A DNA stretch of 64,000 nucleotides from Paramacrobiotus metropolitanus (lineage: Eukaryota > Tardigrada > Eutardigrada > Parachela > Macrobiotidae): assembly GCF_019649055.1 (NCBI RefSeq), contig NW_026570227.1, forward strand, positions 2,418,001-2,482,000, in the 5' to 3' direction. The translations under genes were made by a program, and so were the position numbers. Of this stretch, positions 59,397 through 64,000 are shown piece after piece. The notes under the pieces were generated by a model, which saw only the letters and a program-made list of their open reading frames with translations, did no database searches and had not been told where the DNA came from. Each line of letters starts with the position of its first letter. The first letter of the stretch is position 1.

Positions 59397-62247
59397 TTAA
59401 CTTACCGTCAACAATCCGCACTGTAAAACCTGATCAGCCGACGGTCGATGCTCCGGATTGACTTGCAAGCACTGATGCATCAAATACCGCGCACAGCTTT
59501 TAAACACTTCCGTCTGCTTGCCATCATCCAGAAATTTCTCCGGGACGAACGGCTTCCCGCCATGCCCCACAAAATACAGTATCTGCATCTCCTCCAGTTC
59601 CCGTCCGTTCTTGTAAAACTTGGGCCAGCTCCCTGTCAGCATCTCCAACAGCAGACAGCCCAGACTCCAAATATCACAGCGCCGTCCGGTGCGCTGCTCG
59701 GCGCTGATCATTTCGGGCGCCATGTAGCGCAGGGTGCCTTTAAGGTAGGAGACCTCGCCGACCTGGGTTTGCTCCTGTTCCAGCTTGATGGCCATACCAA
59801 AGTCTACAAGCTTTAGTGTACCGCGGCTTGTTAGTAAAACGTTCTCGCCTTTGAGATCCAAATGCATCACTCGGTTGTTGTGCAAGTAGCTTAAAGCGTT
59901 GGTGATTTGGCGGGTGTAATCGACGATACTATGCTGGTTAAGGCCTTCCTGGGCCTTTTTACTCAGCGTGCCACCTAAGCAAAAAATGAAGATCTTTTAT
60001 TTTAATTAATCACTGTTTACTACGGTATGTACTTGTTATTTATAGATGATTAATTTGTTTTTTAACAGTAAATTAACTACTTATTATCAATGCTGGTTTG
60101 CATGTGCAGAATTGCTACCTTCGCATAATTCCATGAAGAGCCACAATTTGCACTCTCGTGTTCCTTGCAAATCCAGCGCGTAGTACCGCACCAGATTCTC
60201 ATGATCCAGACTGCAGATCCGCTGGAATTCTTTCACCACCGATAATGTACGGATATTAGCGGCCGTTGCCGGTAAAACGTTATCCGGGAGCGGTATTCCG
60301 CTAGCCGGCAGGCGTATAGTACCGTCGATGTCGTACTCTTTGACGGCCAGGTCACGATCGTTGCTGATATCCCGGCACTTGCGGACCGTGCCTTGTCCGC
60401 CTCGGCCGAGCATTTCGCTCTGCACCATAACGTAGATGAAGTTTGGCAGGAGATCGAGAATCCCGAATTCCTCCAACAGCCGGTCGGAAGCATCTACCGC
60501 CAAGGTAAATAATCATTAAAGGTAAGATAAGAAAACGATACGGCGACAACTTAGACTGGTTATCTGTGCAGGCGGACAGAGTTTATGGCCCGCTGTACCA
60601 AACCGATCATTTGGCAGTCTTTTTTTTCATTTTTGGGCAGTCTTATAAATTTTTAAAATTTAAATTTTGCTTTAAAGAATAATTACTCTAAAAAATTAAT
60701 AAAGTAATGGCATAACAAAACCGATTACAAAAATGATTAAATAATTTTAATTAATTAAACGACTTAATTTTATGTACTTTTAATTTAACAAGTACGCATA
60801 GTTGGTATGATTTCTGTAAGTACAGATACGTAATTTAATTTTCAATAAATGTGATTTTTTAAATTTTTGTTAAAATCTGTTTTCGCAGCGTATAGTTCTT
60901 AATAAATGGAACTAAAAACTTAAGTTTTAAGATGAATCAATATTAGTTTGTACCTCTTCCCCAAGCGAAATCCCGCCGATGCAGACTACAATAACTGTCG
61001 ATACATTTTAACAATTCCGCAAAGATCTCCTTCATGGCCGTTATCTCCGGCACCTGCTGCGGACTGGCGTCCAGCTGTCTAAGGGTCGTCATTGTGGCTT
61101 TGTTAATCCCTCGCACCACCTTATCCACCGATAAGATACCGAGCTTCTCACACCACGCTAAACTCTCCGCATCCAGCCCGAGTTCATGAATTAACCGGCG
61201 CAATTCTTTAGCCACCAACTCCGTACTCAACGGCTCACTACGCAACAACACCGCCTGCCGAAAACGCTCCTGATAGCGCCCCAGCGTCTCCCCGGATTTA
61301 TTCTTCAACACCAGCATCGCGTTCTTCAAGAAATTAATCGAAACCGGCTTCAGCATGACCTCCGTCATAATATCATGTAATTTTAAAAATAACAAGGGAA
61401 AATCAAACGCCCGTAAATCGGTGTTGTCCAGCATGAAAACTTTCTTATAATACAAATCCAGATAATCCGCTGGCAGGGAGTCGTTCATCCAGATATGAGC
61501 GGGGTCATCTTGCCGTAATGAATTTCTTTTCAATTTGCGGATTTCCTTCGTCTGCATTTCTTTTAATTTATCGTAGTCTTTTTTCCCGGTCTTCGTTAAA
61601 ATATACAATAAATGCCCGTCAAAAATTGTCGTCACGGATAACGAACGATTCGACGAACTGCGCTGATAGTCCGCCGGCCGACACAGTAAATCCGGCGAGC
61701 GCAGATTCAACGGCGATTCCGGGGGCGTGTTTTTCGGGAACTTCCTGGAAATAAACTCCAGTTCTTTACACGCGGCCATCGGATCCTGCGGGAGTTTATA
61801 CCCGGTACCGGCGCGCGACAACGTCTTTGACACATTCTCAATCGAGGCGCGATAGTGCTTTAATTCCCAGTTCATCCATTTCACCGCCATCTCGGTGCGG
61901 TCTGTAAGCGCAATGATTAAATGACAGTTGGCGGTTAGATCATCCACCAGACTGCTCTCGTCCGTTAGGTCATGCTGGATTTCGTGGAACTCCACCGGGC
62001 ATGAGTACTGGCGGTCGGTGGTGACCTTGCGGAGGACTCCGGCAAAGGAGGATTTCCCCACGTGGGCGGGGCCTAGGATGGCGATGCGGAAAGCTTTGCT
62101 GGCGTTGCCGCCGCGCCGGTTGGCGTACTCCTCGAGGATGTTGGACAGTTTCGGCGTGCCGGTGTAGTCGAAGCTAGTCTGGAAGCGTCCGAAGGTGTCC
62201 GCCTGCGGGGGTGTATGGGGCGATGTGGTGGACTCATGGTTGCCCAT
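59397..62247 (-). CDS. P-loop GTPase-like / non-RD kinase fusion protein
   Basis: Three exons join in phase: 62247-60954 (GGAAGAG|GTACAA), 60493-60119 (GCGGTAG|AT to GCGAAG|GTAGCA) and 59974-59397 (TTGCTTAG|GT). They give about 748 residues. The start MGNHES is a plausible N-myristoylation signal. A P-loop GPAHVGKS lies at residues 59-66, and IALTDRTE is a possible G4-like site. A helical region of about 250 residues follows. The kinase domain begins near 450: GRGGQGTV glycine loop, LAVKEY with the ATP-binding Lys (about 484), HLDLKGENVLL catalytic loop (about 592), VDFG, then RYMAPEM. HRD is HLD, so this is a non-RD kinase, otherwise close to MAP3K-type kinases. The end could be the TAA at 59397, or a donor (ACG|GTAAGT) could lead further. 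Confidence 0.75.
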
Positions 62248-63524
62248 TTCCGGAGGCGGGAAATATATAACCGAATTTTTCTTCAACCACTCACTGTTGT
62301 TTATTGCATCATTCACTCACACAACCGGTAACAATAATTTTTAAGTGCATTAAAAATTATTTCAAGAACATGAATTATACCGTACATTACATAAAAACGT
62401 TATAATCCAAACCAGCCAGCTGACAAGATATATGATTCTCGACAGTAAATTTCCCGCATGATATTTTTGCGTAACGTAACGCTATTATCCATGCAGAATG
62501 GGAAATGGCATGATTAATTCAAAAGTGCAGAAGTAAAGATGCACTTAAGGTTAAGGAATTATTTCAGAGAACATCACGCGATAGCCAAATTCAACCAAGC
62601 GACGGAAAATAATACTGCACAGAAATATGCGGATTTTCTTGGAACGCAGCAATGTTCTGATAACGTTATCACGGTCAAGTAAAGTTAATGGTAAAAATAC
62701 CAGCCGCTTCCGGTTGTCTGTGTTCTTAGGTGAATGTAATCGACCAAGAGAACGTACGTTTGTTGGCTTCTTATTTCTTTTATCGATGAAGCGCACGCTT
62801 ATCTACCGTACCGTACATTCGCTACACTGGTATTGGCCGGCCACATTTTAAGCCGGTTAATCGCCTGTTTTGGTGGTGTTATCGAAAATGCACCCCCAAA
62901 GATTTATTATCACTTCGGTCTACGCTTTAAAATAGTCAGCTGTTTATTCAATGTTTTACCACACAGCTGTATAAAACATAAGCAGGCATACAAGTCATAA
63001 CACTGGCTTATCATAAGTCATAACATAACGCGACAGCTGAACCATATCTATCTATCAACGTATATAATATTATATATAAACGCTTATGCAAACTTATACT
63101 CGTATTTTCTAGTGTGAAAAACAGGTTGATACTTGACCGATGTTTTCATTCGTCGATGTTTTCTGCATTAAAAACGCTTTGTACTACATAATTTTATAAT
63201 TTCGTGAAACACACTCCAGCCATATAAATTTCCTCGCATTACTTCGCACGAAAATAATTTCCACAACTGAAACAAATGAAAATTTCACAACTTTCGAGAA
63301 CGTTTATTTCAGAATACAGTAGACACAAAGTGCGGGAAAAAACATAACAGTAAAAATTAATAATACCAAAACTATTTCAAATGCAAATCTTGCTATCTTT
63401 TAGAGTAGTTGTTACTGGTATAACATTCTTGGTAAAAACATGGAAGTATGTGCTAATTAAATTACGAAATCTAAAACTACTCGTCTAATACATGGTGCTG
63501 TCCAATTCCACTGCTTCCATCCGG
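62248..63524. other. Intergenic between the fusion gene and the GPCR
   Basis: AT-rich, with no gene recognised. It holds the probable promoter of the minus-strand GTPase-kinase gene and the 3' flank of the GPCR. An upstream in-frame GTG at 62316 extends the fusion gene frame, but ATG at 62247 is preferred. Confidence 0.4.
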
Positions 63525-63745
63525 TCAAACGCGGTCAAGCGTCGACGACGATGGCGGTTGCCGGCAGCAGAGCGCGCTGACCAGGGTGCTGCGGTACTCA
63601 GGATGCAGTGCGGCCAGGATGATGGGGTTCACGCAGACGCTGGCGGTGGCCAGAACATGGGCAGCCACCTGGATTATTACGGTGGTGGTGCGGACGGGAT
63701 ACACATTCATGGATTGCAACGCTAGGATGAACGTGGTTGGACCCC
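63525..63745 (-). CDS. Last exon of a rhodopsin-like GPCR (partial)
   Basis: The minus-strand frame reads TVIIQVAAHVLATASVCVNPIILAALHPEYR and then a short Ser-rich tail ending at TGA 63525. This is transmembrane helix 7 with an NPxxx-type motif (NPIIL instead of NPxxY) and the helix-8 start of class A GPCRs. The preceding acceptor is probably CATCCTAG, or GCTTGTAG slightly upstream. The rest of the gene lies beyond the right edge. Ligand class cannot be told from this piece. Confidence 0.7.
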
Positions 63746-64000
63746 TACAAGCATTGCGCACAATAGTAATAACGAATTCATTGTACACTTTGATGGGCTT
63801 CGCATTCCGGACACTTTCACAATATGGATTTGGGTACCGGACACCAGAGACACGGTATTTTCGTGTTTCCGTGCATTAGAACAATTTGATTGTTTTTTGA
63901 TTAATCTGGCGTGCAGTCTGTACGAGCTGGCGTAAAACCAATAATTATCATGTAATCAATTTTTGGGACATTTTTATCTGGTGGAACAACGCAGGGAATG

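Overview
The window is nuclear DNA of a small-genome animal. Genes are split by short GT-AG introns, many kinds of eukaryotic transposon are present, there is a 14 kb satellite array, and the last exon of a rhodopsin-like GPCR lies at the right edge. A tardigrade is my best guess, because the F-box family and the GTPases look like lineage-expanded tardigrade families, but that rests on recalled resemblance and cannot be proved here.

Region 1 (0.6-37 kb) is a cluster of six related genes or gene remains. They share a four-exon plan: exon 1 and exon 2 each encode a small module that reads like the tandem Agenet/Tudor pair of FMRP, exon 3 carries an F-box and a long conserved tail, and exon 4 a short C-terminal block. 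Two copies are open from end to end after splicing: gene B (minus, 4340-9446) and gene D (plus, 34248-36861). Four are broken: A (minus, 650-2690), C (plus, 10477-18569), E (plus, 21587-24954) and F (plus, 31817-32760). B and C stand head to head. The cluster is full of mobile DNA: a complete Ngaro/PAT-type tyrosine-recombinase retrotransposon in intron 1 of C, a 51-bp minisatellite in intron 1 of B, a 2.2 kb element with long inverted repeats and an 8-bp target duplication, two LINE 3' remnants, a PIF1-helicase remnant, a Mutator-like element carrying a Ulp1-like protease segment, and a 304-bp palindrome. An unrelated AIG1/IRG-like GTPase gene (25836-27596, minus) sits among them.

Region 2 (37.9-52.3 kb) is one satellite array with a unit of about 122 bp, preceded by GC-rich inverted repeats. 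I see no gene in it. From 52.3 to 58.1 kb I see only weak retroelement-like traces.

Region 3 (58.2-64 kb, minus strand) holds a protein with two P-loops and IRG-like features, and immediately upstream a gene whose exons join in phase into one protein: an N-terminal P-loop GTPase-like domain with a myristoylation-type start (MGNHES), then a non-RD serine/threonine kinase. The GPCR tail follows. Three P-loop genes, a non-RD kinase and a fast-decaying F-box family suggest an innate-immunity or quality-control theme, but this is inference only.
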